A stretch of DNA of 64,000 bases from Amborella trichopoda. Lineage: Eukaryota; Streptophyta; Magnoliopsida; Amborellales; Amborellaceae. The stretch spans positions 450,594 through 514,593 of the forward strand of contig NW_006499973.1 in NCBI RefSeq assembly GCF_000471905.2. The letters are read 5' to 3'. Numbering within the stretch: position 1 is the first letter of the stretch; each line of letters starts with the position of its first letter. Positions 21,734 to 33,470 of this stretch are shown here, piece by piece. A program made the position numbers and the translations under genes. Under the pieces are notes generated by a model. That model made no database searches. It saw only the letters and a program-made list of their open reading frames with translations, and was not told the origin of the DNA.

Positions 21734-24636
21734 TGGTTAGGCGCCTCGATCTTGCCTCCATGGATCTAAGTGATTGGGTGACACATGTCTCGGGTTGGAA
21801 AAACCCGAGACTTGAGATCGCTTTGTCAGGAACCTCATTCACAGAACAAGGGCAGGTGTCCAACTAGTGAGAGAGGAAGTTTAACGTGAGGTGGGGACCA
21901 ACCTCACCTGGGTCCATGACTTACTCAGGCTGACTCAGGTGGGCGCCCTCTTAGATCACGATGGAAAGCCCCCCAGTTGCTTCAGCTGGTTCAGAATCGC
22001 CTCCCTTGACTTGCAATCTCCTTGTTTTCTGCACAACATTATCATGGTTCACTTGCAAGACAAGTAGGCTGAAGGACCCACCCTTGTCTTAGTGTAATGC
22101 ACCTTCATAAGTGAGGGTGATGAAGTAGAATGTTCGAATAAAGGCAGAAAAGAGAAGAGAACTTCGTAAGGGGACAAGACTAGCATGATAGCTGGACCAG
22201 TACAATGATAGACTCAGAGTCGCAGCAAGACAGGTATGGTACTAGGACCAGCACGACGACAATACTACTCGAAATCGAGGCTGATATGGCTGTCCTAATC
22301 TGGTGTGGCAGTAAGACGGGCATGGTACTTAGGACCAGCCCGACAGTAATACTGCTCGAAAGCCAGACCGCTATGGAAATGCTAAGCCGAGTCTACCCTC
22401 AATCAAGTGAGAAGAGAAGAGAATGAGGAGAAAGTGAGAGACGACGAAGAGACGGGGTCCCTACGGTGCTTAGGCATCGCCATTCATAGCTGTGTCATGG
22501 CCCTTGGACGGCGCTAGACACTACTGCTCACTGCTGGAGGGTGAGCAATGAACTACAGGCGGTGTTAGGCATTGCCGTTGGTAACACGAGAAGGCAGCAC
22601 ACCCCTTCGCAGGTGGCGATAGCTTCTTGTGGAGCGCATGACGATAGCCACTTGTGAAGTGCACGACAATAGTTCCTTCTAAGGCACACGGGGATGGGCA
22701 TGGGACGTAAGAGAAACCTGTAGACGGCGATGGGCATCGAGCTCACGGAAGAAGCTTACGGACGGCGATAGGCACCGAGCGCGCAAAGGAAGCTCACGGA
22801 TGGCGATAGGCATCGAGCGCACGAAAGGTGCTTGCAGACGACGATAAGTGTCGTCGTGTCCCTTCACGAGCAGTGATAGGGATCGCTGTCTGCGATAGGC
22901 ATGCAACAAGGGAAGACCCCTGCGGGCGCCAATAGGCCTCACCATCTTCGCTTATCATGGAGAGGCAGAGATGAATGTAGAGGAAGAGAGAGCAACTCGT
23001 ACATGGTGCTGCCATCGCCATGCACGACCTGTGAAGCCACAGGAGGGGGAAAGAAAGAAAGAGGCGTGCACAGCATTGCCACTGCCGTGCATGGCCTCTG
23101 AGAGGAGTTCAGACGAAGGAGAAGAAGAAAGAGAAAGAAGAAGAAAGAGAAGAAGAAAAAAAAGCAGAGAGAAAAATATTTACCTTGAGCCTAGGGGTAT
23201 CGATTCAAAAGTTTCTCTCTCCTTCCTTTCACTCTCAAAATGTGACCCAACAATAAGAAGAAAGAGAATTTTTATTAAGCAAAGTTCTCTTTTGCGATGG
23301 GTCTGTGTACAATGGTAGTACGTGGTATGTATAGAGTTGTGCCCAAACTTGGGTGGATTGATCGAAATTAAACCTAATTGCTGAAAATTAAAATTTAACT
23401 GAATTAAAAGAAATTGTAAAAATGGGTGCAAAATGACTGATTTGCCCCTTCTTAACAATTTGTGGAATTTCAAAATAGTCCCTATGCTGCCCTAGAACTT
23501 GTGAGACCCTTCATGGATGATCTGGGGTTGTTCTGATGCCCGTTTGATCTAAAGATGATTGTTTTCTTGTAGGGCTCGGTATGACGATCGATTTGATATT
23601 AACTTCGAGCCATGGATCGTGTTTTTAAGCCACGATCATCCGACTTGAAATTTGGATGAATCTTGAAACTTTGGATCTATAGTGTGCTCATTCCTTGATG
23701 TTTTTATGTGATTTCTTCGCTGAATCACACTGAGCATACCGTCACGATCTAGTGGCAACAACCGTAGCTCGATTTCATGTCCAGATGAGGATTTTGCAAC
23801 TTTGGAGTTTTGGCCAAAATCTGAAATTTCGACCCCGAAATTTGCAGTCACTTCATCAGCTTCGTGTGCGAACGACTGTTCATCATATACAGTGTTCGGA
23901 CCAGTGACAGCCATGGACGTTATGCACATGGTGCAACTAGTTTCTCATCGATCGGGTTCGCGAACGATGTGATTTGGCCGCTAAAGCTAGACATGACGCT
24001 GCAGATTTTTCTGCAACTTTCTTCACAGATCAGCAACTTCTCTCTAACTTTTCTTCGCGCCCAGGCGTCGTCATGGGGCGTGCCACATATCGAAATGCTC
24101 GTCTTGATGAGAGGAATATGCTAAAAAATTTTGAGCATGATCCGACTCAAGACAGGTGAGATATGAGAGTCAAAAGTAATTATTCATGACTTCTCCTGTA
24201 ATGGGGTTTAGTTGTAGGGTGGCTGCACGGGAATAGTGTGTAGCCTACCCATTTTCGATATTTTGCCTATAACGTGTTCCAAGAGTGTTTGGTTTAAGCT
24301 GAAATTCGATCACTAGGGTTTTCAACTATGACGGATCCAATGGCGATGGTCCCATAACAATTTGATGCACCAAAAATATAGTTCTAATTATAGGGTCCAT
24401 TTTAGGGTGCTAAAGGTTGATTCTACCAAAACTGTTCCTTAGTCTGCACTACTTTAGACATGTCGAAATGTGATGAAACTTAGCAGGAGACTTTAGGAGT
24501 CTTTATGAAGGTCTTGACTAGTTCTGGGGTCATTCGGAGATTGTCAAAATTTTCACTGTATGTTAGGCTTTATTGACCGGCTTCTCCCTTTTATTCCGCA
24601 TCGGGGACCCATGATGATGAAAAATGTCTGCCAACA
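21734..24636 (-). mobile_element. Element C 3' LTR
   Basis: On the minus strand it starts TGTTGGCAGACATTTTTC (24636) and ends CGCCTAACCA (21734). It contains a TATGTATA promoter-like box (23333-23326), a CT-rich tract with a GTGCATGGCGATGGCAGCACC-type hairpin near 23000-23030, about ten tandem units of roughly 38 bases with GGCGATAGGCA (22560-22960), and the U5 hairpin at 22057-22090. Compared with the 5' LTR it keeps sequence deleted there near 23790-24060. Confidence 0.9.
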
Positions 24637-25559
24637 GCATGCCCTACCGAATGTTGTGCTTCAAGATAAGCGATAAGGACAATCATTTGGAAACTTTCCT
24701 ATGGCTTTATTTATTTTTTCTTCCTAGCCACAGGACTACGTGAACATCGAGGAGATCCACGCAATGCTGTAACGAGGATTCTCAGACATTTGGATGCAAT
24801 GTACAGGTCTATTTGTGGAGACTTTAGGGGAGAAGATATTTTTGAGGGATCTGTCGAAGTCCTCACCCTTAAGGGACTATTTGCGATTCTGGCAGTTGAG
24901 GATTTTGTGTGGACCTTGTCTGTCAGAATCGGGCCTATCTGGTGGCCAAGTGTTATGAACCTTTGGTCGGCTTTGGTTACTGCTACACTAAGTTTTCTTT
25001 TGATGATCAGGGTACCTTTGTGGGTCCCCTCCAGTGGGGTCCAGTGTGGGGCTTTTTATTGGCCTGTCCCGAATGTTTGAGCATGTTGGTTAGGGGGAAT
25101 TTTGGTGAGGCGACCTCATGGGCCCCATTCTGCCAGGTCCAGTCGGCGGCTTTTTGTTGCCCTTTCCTGAAGGTCTAGGTCTGTCAGTTAAGGAAGGTTT
25201 TTGGCGAGGCGATCTCATGAAGAGGCATCACCCTGAAGTCTCTGGGAGGTTGTGTCCTGGTTTTGTCCATTTCTTGCCTTCGTAAGGGTCTTTTTTGGGC
25301 TCTTTTATCCATGGCCTTGTGGCCATGTCTACCCTTTTCATCCGTTTTTGCTCACAGTGCCCTTTTGGGGCTTTTACCGTGCCCAAGTTTTTATTTTCAC
25401 GGAACTCTTTTACTCATGGTTTCGTGACCATGCCTGTCCATTATTTTTACTCAGGGCGTTCCCTTGTCCACGTATACACCATGCCCATTATTATTATTAT
25501 TATTATTTTATGAAGATGTCTTTAGAGTCATGCCTTCGAGACCTGTGTGGAGCCTTTTA
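24637..25559 (-). other. Element C 3' untranslated region next to the LTR
   Basis: Can be matched by eye with A 14560-15521 and B 55770-56927. On the minus strand it ends in CATTCGGTAGGGCATGC before the LTR, the equivalent of the G-rich tract of A and B. No protein is supported. The frames at 24790-25178 on the + strand lie in sequence that is non-coding in all three elements. Confidence 0.5.
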
Positions 25560-27080
25560 ACGTCATGCGGCCAGAACGTGCACTATAGTTTAGGGTCATG
25601 TAGCTGGACCGTGGTTGTGATGAATGACAGTCTGTGGAGGCCATGGAGTGAGTATGGTGATGGTTTTGACTCACTTTGAGAAGATGGCACAAGGCTACCT
25701 TTGAAAGATGGATGATGTATGAATGGTGAGTGAAAGGTGGTGACCCACTAGCTGATGGCCAGTATGGATAGTGGAATTGTTCACCGTTTTGTGAACATGG
25801 GTGAAACTCATTGAGGAATGATGGATGATGGTAATGAGGTGAATGGATTCACTATGGAAGCAATGAAGGTGGTGCGCGCACACGAATGGGTCGGCTAGGC
25901 AAGGTGTGTATGAAGATACACGTAAAGGGAATGCGCACGTATGTGGGGTCGTCTTTAAGGTCATGCCTTCTAGATTTGGGAAAAGTAGTTTAACGTCATG
26001 CGGTCAAGACATATACTATGGTTTAAGGTCATATAGGTTGGACCGTAGTTAGGCAGTTTAAAGTCATGCAACGAGGACCATGCAGTTTAAGGTAGTGCAA
26101 CTAGACCTCCACTATGGTTTAAGGTCATATAGTTTGGACCATGTAGTTTAGGGTCATGCACCTAGACCATGGCTATGCAGTTTAAGGTTGTGCAGCACGA
26201 ACCATTGTGTGGGTCTCCATGTAGGTGAAGCTGCATGGGGATAGGTATGTGGACAGTAATCTGACTCCCTTGGGATAAAAATAACTGTGGCTATCACAAA
26301 CAAAGAGCTTTAGATGAAGATGGTGGCCCTACGAGGAGTGGCAAGCGGAAGCAAACTTCACTGGGGATTAGGAGGGCAAGTGTGACTCCCCAAGGATAAT
26401 GAATAATGGTATGCATGTAACCCTACTAAGAATGACATGCCAGAGCACAGATGCAACCCCAATGGGGTTTAAAGGATAAGAATGACCCTAACTCCCTGAG
26501 GATAGTGGATCGCAATGGGATGTGACTCCTATTGGGGATGTTGGTGCAAAACATACCTACTAGGGATTGAAGGGATAAGCATGACCCCTTTTTCTTTTGG
26601 ATACACCTATTTCCACTGGGGGATGTTGATGAAGTACACCTAGCGAAGAGGTGGTCCATTTCACAGTTAAAGTCATGCATATCGACTATTTGTCGCGTCG
26701 TGCGTTACAGTTTTAAGGTCTTGTAGCTCAGACAATGGCTATGCATTTTAAAGTCATGCAGCTAAGACCATGCAGTTTAAAGTCGTGCAGCTAGACCTTT
26801 GCTAAAGTTTCAGGTCATGTAGTTTGGACCATGGTGCTAAGCCTTTTAACGTCATACGGTCAGGATGGGCGCTATGGTTTAATGTCATACAACTGGACCA
26901 TGGTTACGCAATTTAGAGTCATGCAACAAGGACCATGTAATTTAAGGTCGTGCAACTAGACCTCTGCTACAGTTTAGGGTCATATAGTTTGGACCATGCA
27001 GTTTAGGGTCATGCATCTAGACCATGACTGTCCAGTTTAAGGTCATGCAGCACGGACCATGCAGTTTTAGGGACTCCATG
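25560..27080 (-). repeat. Element C copy of the GACCTTAAAC half-repeat array
   Basis: On the + strand the units read TTTAAGGTCATGCAG, TTTAGGGTCATG and TTTAACGTCATGCGG, each followed by a GGACCATG or AGACCTCTGC variant. Runs lie at 25560-25625, 25955-26200 and 26690-27075, with unique CCCCAATGGGG / CCTAGTAGGG-type blocks between (26200-26660). Same family of units as in A and B. Confidence 0.8.
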
Positions 27081-27611
27081 GGGAATAGAGCCCTCACTAG
27101 AGACTTGACTCCCTAAGGAGTGAGACTGTAATGCAGCGAATCAACTTCCTGAGGATGCAAAACGATGGTCCAGGTGGGAGTGCCATATGATGCGCACATC
27201 ACTAGGTGTTGGATGGTGGACGCGGCGTTAGTGCCTTGATGAAGGGCAAGCTACGTTAAGCCCTGGTGAATAATGCGCATGACATTAGCTTCTTGATGAG
27301 GAGTGCGGCGATGATCACACGTGGCATTGAGTTGCGCACGGTAATGACCATGGACGGCGATGCCTTGTGGGGATCAAGAGTGATGGAATATGAGAAGGCC
27401 CGACCACTGTGGTTTATTGAAAGCTAAGTCCTCAAGAACATCAGTGAAGTCCCTGTTATTTTGGAGGAAGGGAATCCATCATGCGTCGGTTCCTTGTCGA
27501 GGAAGTCTGCTTTGTATGTTAGATGAATTGAAGCTGGCTCGAAAAAGGTCGGCTTTTTTTTTATGATGAAGGCAATTCTTTTTATTACACACACCTCATT
27601 TTAAGAACATA
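27081..27611. other. Element C region between integrase and the repeat array
   Basis: GC-moderate sequence with GCGCATGACATTAGC and GCGTTAGTGCC-like blocks that recall the region after the antisense-gene promoter in B (54300-54480). No TATA-like counterpart of the A and B antisense promoter and no PMD-like coding sequence are visible. Confidence 0.4.
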
Positions 27612-28850
27612 TCAGGGATAATACTTCTTTAAGTATCGCCCATTGATAGGGGACATCGCATCTTCTCCCTCAGAGTTTGCTAGTATATAAGCCCCATTTG
27701 GTGTGACCTTTTTTACTATGAACGGACCTTCCCACTTGGGTTCAAAATTTCCTTTGTGGCACTCATGCACGACAATCAGTCTCTTGATTACTGAGACTAG
27801 ATCTCCACGGGCGAATGAGCAAACCTTGACAGACATACCAAAGGCTCTCTTCATTCTCCCCTGATTGAGCTCAAGGTTTTGCTGGGCCTCTAACGTCTTT
27901 TCATCAAGAGCATCCAACTCTTGATAATGGAGCATGACCCTCTCATCTCTGGTAGGTCCCTGATGTATAACGACACGGAGTGAGGGTATTTGAACCTCAA
28001 GGGGTAAAACCGCCTCACATTCATAGACTAGGGAATAAGGAGTATAGTCTGTAGCATTCCGAGTAGTTGTGCGATAGGCCCATAGAGCTTCGGGAAGCCT
28101 CTCATGCCAATTCTTCTTTTACTTTGAAACTGACTTCCAGAGCACCCCACACAGGGTTTTATTAAATGCCTAAGCTAAACCATTGGCTCGAGGGTAGTAC
28201 ATGGTCGAGTACTTCCACTCAAAATCAAACTAGTTAACTAGGCGATCAACATGATGGCTTCTGAACTAAGGGCTATTATCAGAGATTATTCAGTCCGGGA
28301 TCCTGAACCGGTATATGATATGGTGACGCACGAAGCTGGCCACAGTGGTCCCTGGGACTTGCTTGAGAGGGACCACTTCAACCCACTTGGAAAAGTCATA
28401 TGTCGCTGCTAGAATGAAGGCATGACCCAAGGCAGAAGGAGAGTCGATGGGTCCTACAATATCCATACCCCACTAGGAAAAGGGCCATGATGTCACCGTA
28501 GGATGGAGAGGCTTCAGGGGCTAATGAATGAGGCTTGAATGAATTTGGCACACCTGACATCTTTTGGCAGAGTTTTGGGTGTCAGCCACCATTGAAGGCC
28601 AATAATAGCCGAGTCTGCATATGCGCTCATAAAGCTTAAGGCCAGATTGATGCAGCCTGCAGATACCTGAATGCACTTCTTTGAGTACTTTGCTTGCTTC
28701 TTGTGTATAGATGCATCTGAGGAGAATTCTGTCAAATAATCAACAAAAGAGAACATCCCCATCGAGAAGGGTGTACTTGGTAGACATCCATCGTATACCG
28801 TTGTGTTCCACCCGATCCTCAGGCAGCCTTCCATTATTTATGAAGTTCAT
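27612..28850 (-). pseudogene. pol: Element C integrase, broken
   Basis: Read downward on the minus strand. The zinc-binding start holds VHSGICRLHQSG and CQVCQ (about 28670-28560), an HHCC module. Next comes the catalytic core, with GMDIVGP (first Asp, about 28480-28460) and IISDNS (second Asp, near 28275). The third catalytic residue, in the YYPRANGLA segment, falls on a TAG stop (28172-28170). An intact-looking C-terminal frame follows (27935-27612), with GDLVSV, a WEGPFIVKKV GPY/F-type motif and a YLKKYYP end. Integrase would join element cDNA to the host chromosome in the nucleus. Frameshifts and several stops make this copy inactive. Length and order are normal for Ty3/gypsy elements. Confidence 0.85.
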
Positions 28851-29078
28851 GATGGGCTCCCTCCAGTCTTCCACCTGTTCAACCTCTACACACATCCGGT
28901 CAAAGAATTCAGGTTCCTGCTTCTCAGTCTTGGATTCTTTACTTCAGGACATTTCCTGCTCTACCTTAATGACATCTTTGGCCGCAAGGAGTGTTCCAAA
29001 TGGATAACGCGGGCATTTAGGGAAGACATCCCTCTCATCATCTGCATCAACTTCGGTTGTCAAGTTGACATGTCTCCA

Positions 29079-29768
29079 TTATGTTACCCAGACAGGCATG
29101 GGCCTTGATGAAGGCAATTGAATAGTGGCCCCGAGCTTTGAGAGCTCATCGGCTGGCGAGTTTAGCCTTATAGGGATATGAAACAGAGAGAAATCATCGA
29201 ACTGGGCCATATAAGATTTGGTCGTGTCATGATAAGACTTGAGAGTATCCTTCCTTACGTCATAAATTCCCTTAAGCTGCTGGATGATCGGCTCAGAATA
29301 GCTGAAGATGTTTAGCTGCTTGAGGTTTAGCTCCTGGGCAATTTCCAATCTGATTATGAGGGCTTGATATTCAGCTTCATTATGAGAAAATGCCTCTGCA
29401 AATGAGAAGGATAGTGGAATCATTCCACCATTGGAAGTCAGGAACACGACTCCTGCACCTCCTCTATCAAACTGGTAGAGCTTTTGTACCACAAATATCA
29501 AGGCTAGGGAAATCTTTTCAATGGGAGGGTAATTCTTCTCGACTCCCTGCATCATGTGGCTGAGATAATAGAACGCTGTTTCTTTTCCCCCATCATTGTT
29601 CTGCGCTAGGAGTGCCTCGAGTGACTCATCAAGAGTGGTCATGTATAAGATGAGAGGCCTTCCTAACACTGGCGTAGAGAGTACTGGAGGATTCAACAAG
29701 TACTGCTTGATGTCATCGAGTGCAGCTTGGCACGCCTCATCCCATATGAAGGGAGTGTCCTTCTTCAA
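29079..29768 (-). pseudogene. pol: Element C RNase H fused by deletion to archaeal-type RNase H
   Basis: One open frame of 229 codons. Residues 1-98 are the first RNase H (FIWDEACQAALDDIKQYL, then LYMTTLDESLEALLAQ and EKNYPPIEKISLAL). At about residue 99 (near 29471) it passes directly into the second, archaeal-type RNase H that marks TAT-lineage elements (GGAGVVFLTSNGG, then HNEAEYQALIIRLEIAQEL). About 100 residues of the end of the first domain and the connecting region are missing, yet the frame is kept. In the second domain the Glu of NEAEY and a late Asp (PADELSKLGA) remain, but the middle Asp is lost (FSYSEPII where YGDSQLI is usual). RNase H removes the RNA strand during cDNA synthesis. 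Probably inactive. Confidence 0.85.
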
Positions 29769-29882
29769 CAGATGTGAAAAGGGCTTGCATCATTCTGAAA
29801 GGTTTGAGATGAACCTTCGAATGTAGGCAAACTGTCCTTGGAGAGACCGCAGTTCATGCAGCGTTGTAGGCAGTGGCATATC

Positions 29883-30730
29883 CTAGATTGCCTTGATTTT
29901 AACCGGCTCGATCTCCAACCCACGGTACCTCATGATGAACCCTAAAAACTTTCCTGAGCATACGCCAAAGGTGCATTTCAAGGGGTTCATCTTGAGTTGG
30001 TGACGTCGCAACCGTTCAAATACCTTTTTAAGGTCTTGTATGTGAGCATCCTTTGTTTCAGATTTCACCACCAAGTCATCCACAATTTCCTTGTGGATCA
30101 TATCCTTGAAGATGGTCGCCATGGCTCGCTGGTATGTGGCACATGCATTCTTTAACCTGAAAGGCATCACAGTGTAGCAAAAGACACCTCTTGGGGTAAA
30201 AATGCAGTGGCCTCTTCATCCTCTGGTGCCATACTGATCAGATTATAACCAGAATAACCATCCATAAAGGAAAAGATTTGGCAATGAGCAGTGGAACTGA
30301 CAAGCATCTCGATGAATGATAGGGGAAAGTCATCCTTCGGGCATGCAGTGTTCAGGTCACGAAAGTCAATACAGACCTTGATTTGGACATTTTTCTTCTT
30401 GACTGGGACAATGTTTGCCAGCCATCTTGGGTATTTGACTTCACGTATGAATCCTGCTTGCCTGAGCTTATCCACCTCGGCATCGATCTCCATCTCGAGG
30501 TTGAGTCTAAACCTTCTTGATTTCTGCTTCATTGGTTGGATCAATACCAAGACGATGAAAGTGATCTGAGGGTCTAAACCAGGCATCTCATGATAATTCC
30601 AGGTGAAGACATCCCAATTTTCTTAGAGGAGAGCGATATAACTTTATTTCTCCTCTGGGGGCATTTTTGTCGAGATGAAAGTTGGCCTCAAGTCGGCTTC
30701 ATCTCCTTAGTTTATCTCTTCAAGCTCGTC
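29883..30730 (-). pseudogene. pol: Element C reverse transcriptase, broken
   Basis: A pre-RT block (about 30725-30570, with RPTFISTKMPPEEK and a FTWNYHEMPGLDPQI ending) leads into RT. RT continues with KLRQAGFIREVKYPRWLANI, VCIDFRDLNTACPKDDFPLS, and FSFMDGYSGYNLISMAPEDEE (30490-30200). Near 30185 one base has been lost, and the rest lies in another frame, 30170-29883 (MPFRLKNACATYQRAM, then VDDLVVKSET, CTFGVCSGKFLGFI). The YVDD catalytic box is reduced: the residues just before VDD are deleted, so KEI runs straight into VDD. Both Asp of the box remain. The enzyme copies element RNA into cDNA in the particle. Stops in the pre-RT, the frameshift and the deletion make it inactive. Confidence 0.9.
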
Positions 30731-30852
30731 AGTTGTGGCCTAACCAATTTCTTCCCACTCATTCGGAGCTTCTTACACTTCTTCGTCAGGGGATTCAGGG
30801 TGCTTCTTATCAATCTCGAGTGCAGAGACCCATGATCCTGACATTTCGGCTT

Positions 30853-31850
30853 CTAGGAGGGTCCCAGTATGAGAGACAATTTTCGGTTCCTGGCTGGACC
30901 AGGAATGAAAGGGTCAACCTCGAACGTGGAGTCCATGGCATCATGGCTGAGGTTACTCAATATTTGCCCCGAGCTGGGTGGAGATTCATGAACTTGGATC
31001 ATGTGACAGGCCTCGTGGGAATAGGAGCTCAAAGATGGCTTGGTTCTGGCTTGGGCTGCCAGGGCGTCGGTGACTGTTAAGAATCCATCCGCTTGGGCAA
31101 ACATCTTTCTTAGGCGCTTTTACTGCGACCTGCTGAGGTTGGTGCCTCCGAGCTCTCTGTTTATAGTGTCGGAGTCTGGACACTATCAAGATGCACCTGT
31201 GGAAGAAATAGGAGATGAGGGAGGAGAAGAAGAGTTAGTATATTCTGGGTAGCTTCTTACGTCGTCGTCAAAATTAGATGTGTGCAGGGGGTATTTTAGG
31301 TCTTGCCCCGGCTCTAACCGTTGGGGGGTGCTTTTAGTGTCGTCACCCGTATTGGACGAATCCCGAGCAGTTGATGGCTCAGGGATGTCCACGTGATCAG
31401 ACGATGGGATAAGGCGAGTTGTGCCTGGGATGACGTCCCACATGGTTGGCAGTGGGGGAAGAGGCTGAGGGATGTGGTTTTTCAGCGGGCTGACTTGGGT
31501 GCTCGTCTCCTTTTGGATTCCTGAGGAGGTGTTTGGTATGTCCTATCGGGCTAGTCGAGTAGTTGTAGCTTAGTGGACTACCTCATGCTTTAGGGACTTG
31601 AGCCTACTTTGTCGATGGTAGACTTCTCAAGGCTGAGAAGTCAAGGGCTCTGAAGGACTCAGTGTATGCTCATAGGGGCCTGTATTGGGGCTTCCTCTTG
31701 AACGGGAGCGATGGCTTGGAAGTGTTCTGGGAGGACGGCACAAACAATGTGGCCTTTCTGGACTTTCTTCGCGACTATAGCTTCGAACCCAGAGCATTTT
31801 TTCAGCTCGTAGCCTCATACGTGGTGATATGGGCATAAGAGTTTTTCTGT
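30853..31850 (-). pseudogene. gag: Element C gag C-terminal region, joined directly to pre-RT
   Basis: Blocks shared with A and B occur in order: TGDDTKSTPQ...LHTSNF (31443-31186) and AQADGFLTVTDALAAQA (31095-31045). An HEACHMIQVHES block follows; its counterpart in A is EECHMVQI near 5790-5815. Within about 150 bases this gives way to pre-RT coding (from about 30870). In A and B this position is followed by some 2 kb with protease and linker. No DGGSA protease segment is found here. So the protease region seems deleted from C, or C had another organisation. Several stops. Confidence 0.65.
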
Positions 31851-33470
31851 ATCCTGGGCAAGATGCTTAGGTTGCCTGGTGGGATTGGGAGTGATGAGAC
31901 CTTGTTGAAGCATTGCCATGAAGAGGGCTTTCAGAGGATCTGGCTCAGCGCTTCCCTAGGCTCGTGTAGGACATACCAAACAGTGCAGTCGCTTAGGTCG
32001 TGACCTCGTATCCCAGAGGTTCTCAGTTCCTGGGGCAGGAACTTCAGTTGCCTTGTCGGCTTTGGCATGATGAGTCCTACTTTGAGCATTATGGAGAATA
32101 GTGCACAGAGGATAGCGAGTGCTTCGTCATCCTCTTGGATTGTTACTATATGCGCAGCCTCCGTAACCCCCAATGCTTTCTTTAACTCTTCGAGTTTTAT
32201 CTGACCCTTGTTAATGAGGGCTTCAATAATGTATTTGAGCGTATAATAGTCTTGAGTGAGGTGGCCTACTCCTTGGTGATAGGTGCAGTACTTCTCGTGT
32301 GTTACCTACCCGGCCAGCTCTAGGGTTTTGAACTCTAGCAGCTGGATCATGTTCGGCTCTAGCTTTAACCAAAACAACGCAGGAAGCCACTCCTTTTCGA
32401 AGGGGTACACCTTGTTCTGATGCTGGATCCAGAAGTCATTCCGATTTATATTCTTAGGGGGCGGGACCCTATTGTAGGACTGCTGCTTGGCCACGGCCTG
32501 AGGCGTCTGTGCCTTGGAGAGTTCCAAGGTTTGAGAGGTGGCATTCTTAGTGTCAGTCATAGTGACAGCCGCACTAATCACCACTTTTTATTGGTTGCCC
32601 CGATTGTTGGAGCGGGAGTTCGAGCTAGAGGGGTGCTGATGAGATCCACCATGGTGCTTGAACAGACCTTCTATACGAACTACTTTAGAGATGAGGTCTG
32701 ACATGGAGGGTGGATTGGAGGCCTCAACATGTAGAGAAATCTCGGGCAGTATATTTCATATGCAGGTCTAAACTACTTCTTTTTCAGTCATGGGAGTGGC
32801 ATGAAATGGTGTCAACTCTCTCCATCGAGCAATGAACTTGTCAACTGGCTCACCAGGGTCTTGAGTCAAAGTGAGGAGCTCTATGGTTTCCACGTTTCTT
32901 TAGACTTAATAGAAGCGTTGGTAAAACAACTGCTCCATTTCTTACCACGTGTGTACCGAGTTTGGAGGCAGCCGAGCATACCACTGGAAGGCTGGCCCTT
33001 CGAGAGTTTCGACGAACTGACGGAGGAGGAGTCGCCTGTCAGTTGCCATCTCTCGACAATCTGCTTAGAAGTGAGTAGTATGTTGGTGAGGGGATGTAGT
33101 GTCGTTGAACAGGGGAAGCTTCCCTTTTTGGTAGTTTTGGGGAAACGACACTTGGCCGATGTACAAGGGGTACGGCTTTTGGTAAAGTGGTGCCTCTTGC
33201 ATGCCTGGGACCTTATTCTTAAGAATGTGGGTCACCATGGCATCTATATCAGGTTACGAAACCATGCGAGAAGTAGAGTTGTCTTGGGAGACTGATGGGG
33301 GAGTTTGCCTGGGAACTTTGTCTTCACTAGACGGGGGATGGGTCTCATGGTGAGAAGAAGGAGGCTTGGAGGCTGCTAGGCGATCCATATTTTCAAGGAT
33401 GGACTGCATCATTACCTCGAACCTATTCATCCGCTCTTCTTAGGCATCATCCTGCTTGTTGATCACCATT
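31851..33470 (-). pseudogene. gag: Element C gag capsid and zinc knuckle, broken
   Basis: The minus strand carries the capsid blocks LPLFNDTTSPHQH (about 33130-33090), RRLLLRQFVETLEGPAFQWYARLPPNSVHTW (33040-32950), VETIELLTLTQDPGEPVDKFIARWREL (about 32900-32820), and a long linker frame 32584-32306 (TSQTLELSKAQ, then QSYNRVPPPKNINRNDFW). The knuckle reads CTYHQGVGHLTQDY (about 32285-32245): the last Cys has become Tyr, so the CX2HX4HX4C motif is broken. At least five stops interrupt the region. Same order as A and B. Confidence 0.8.
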
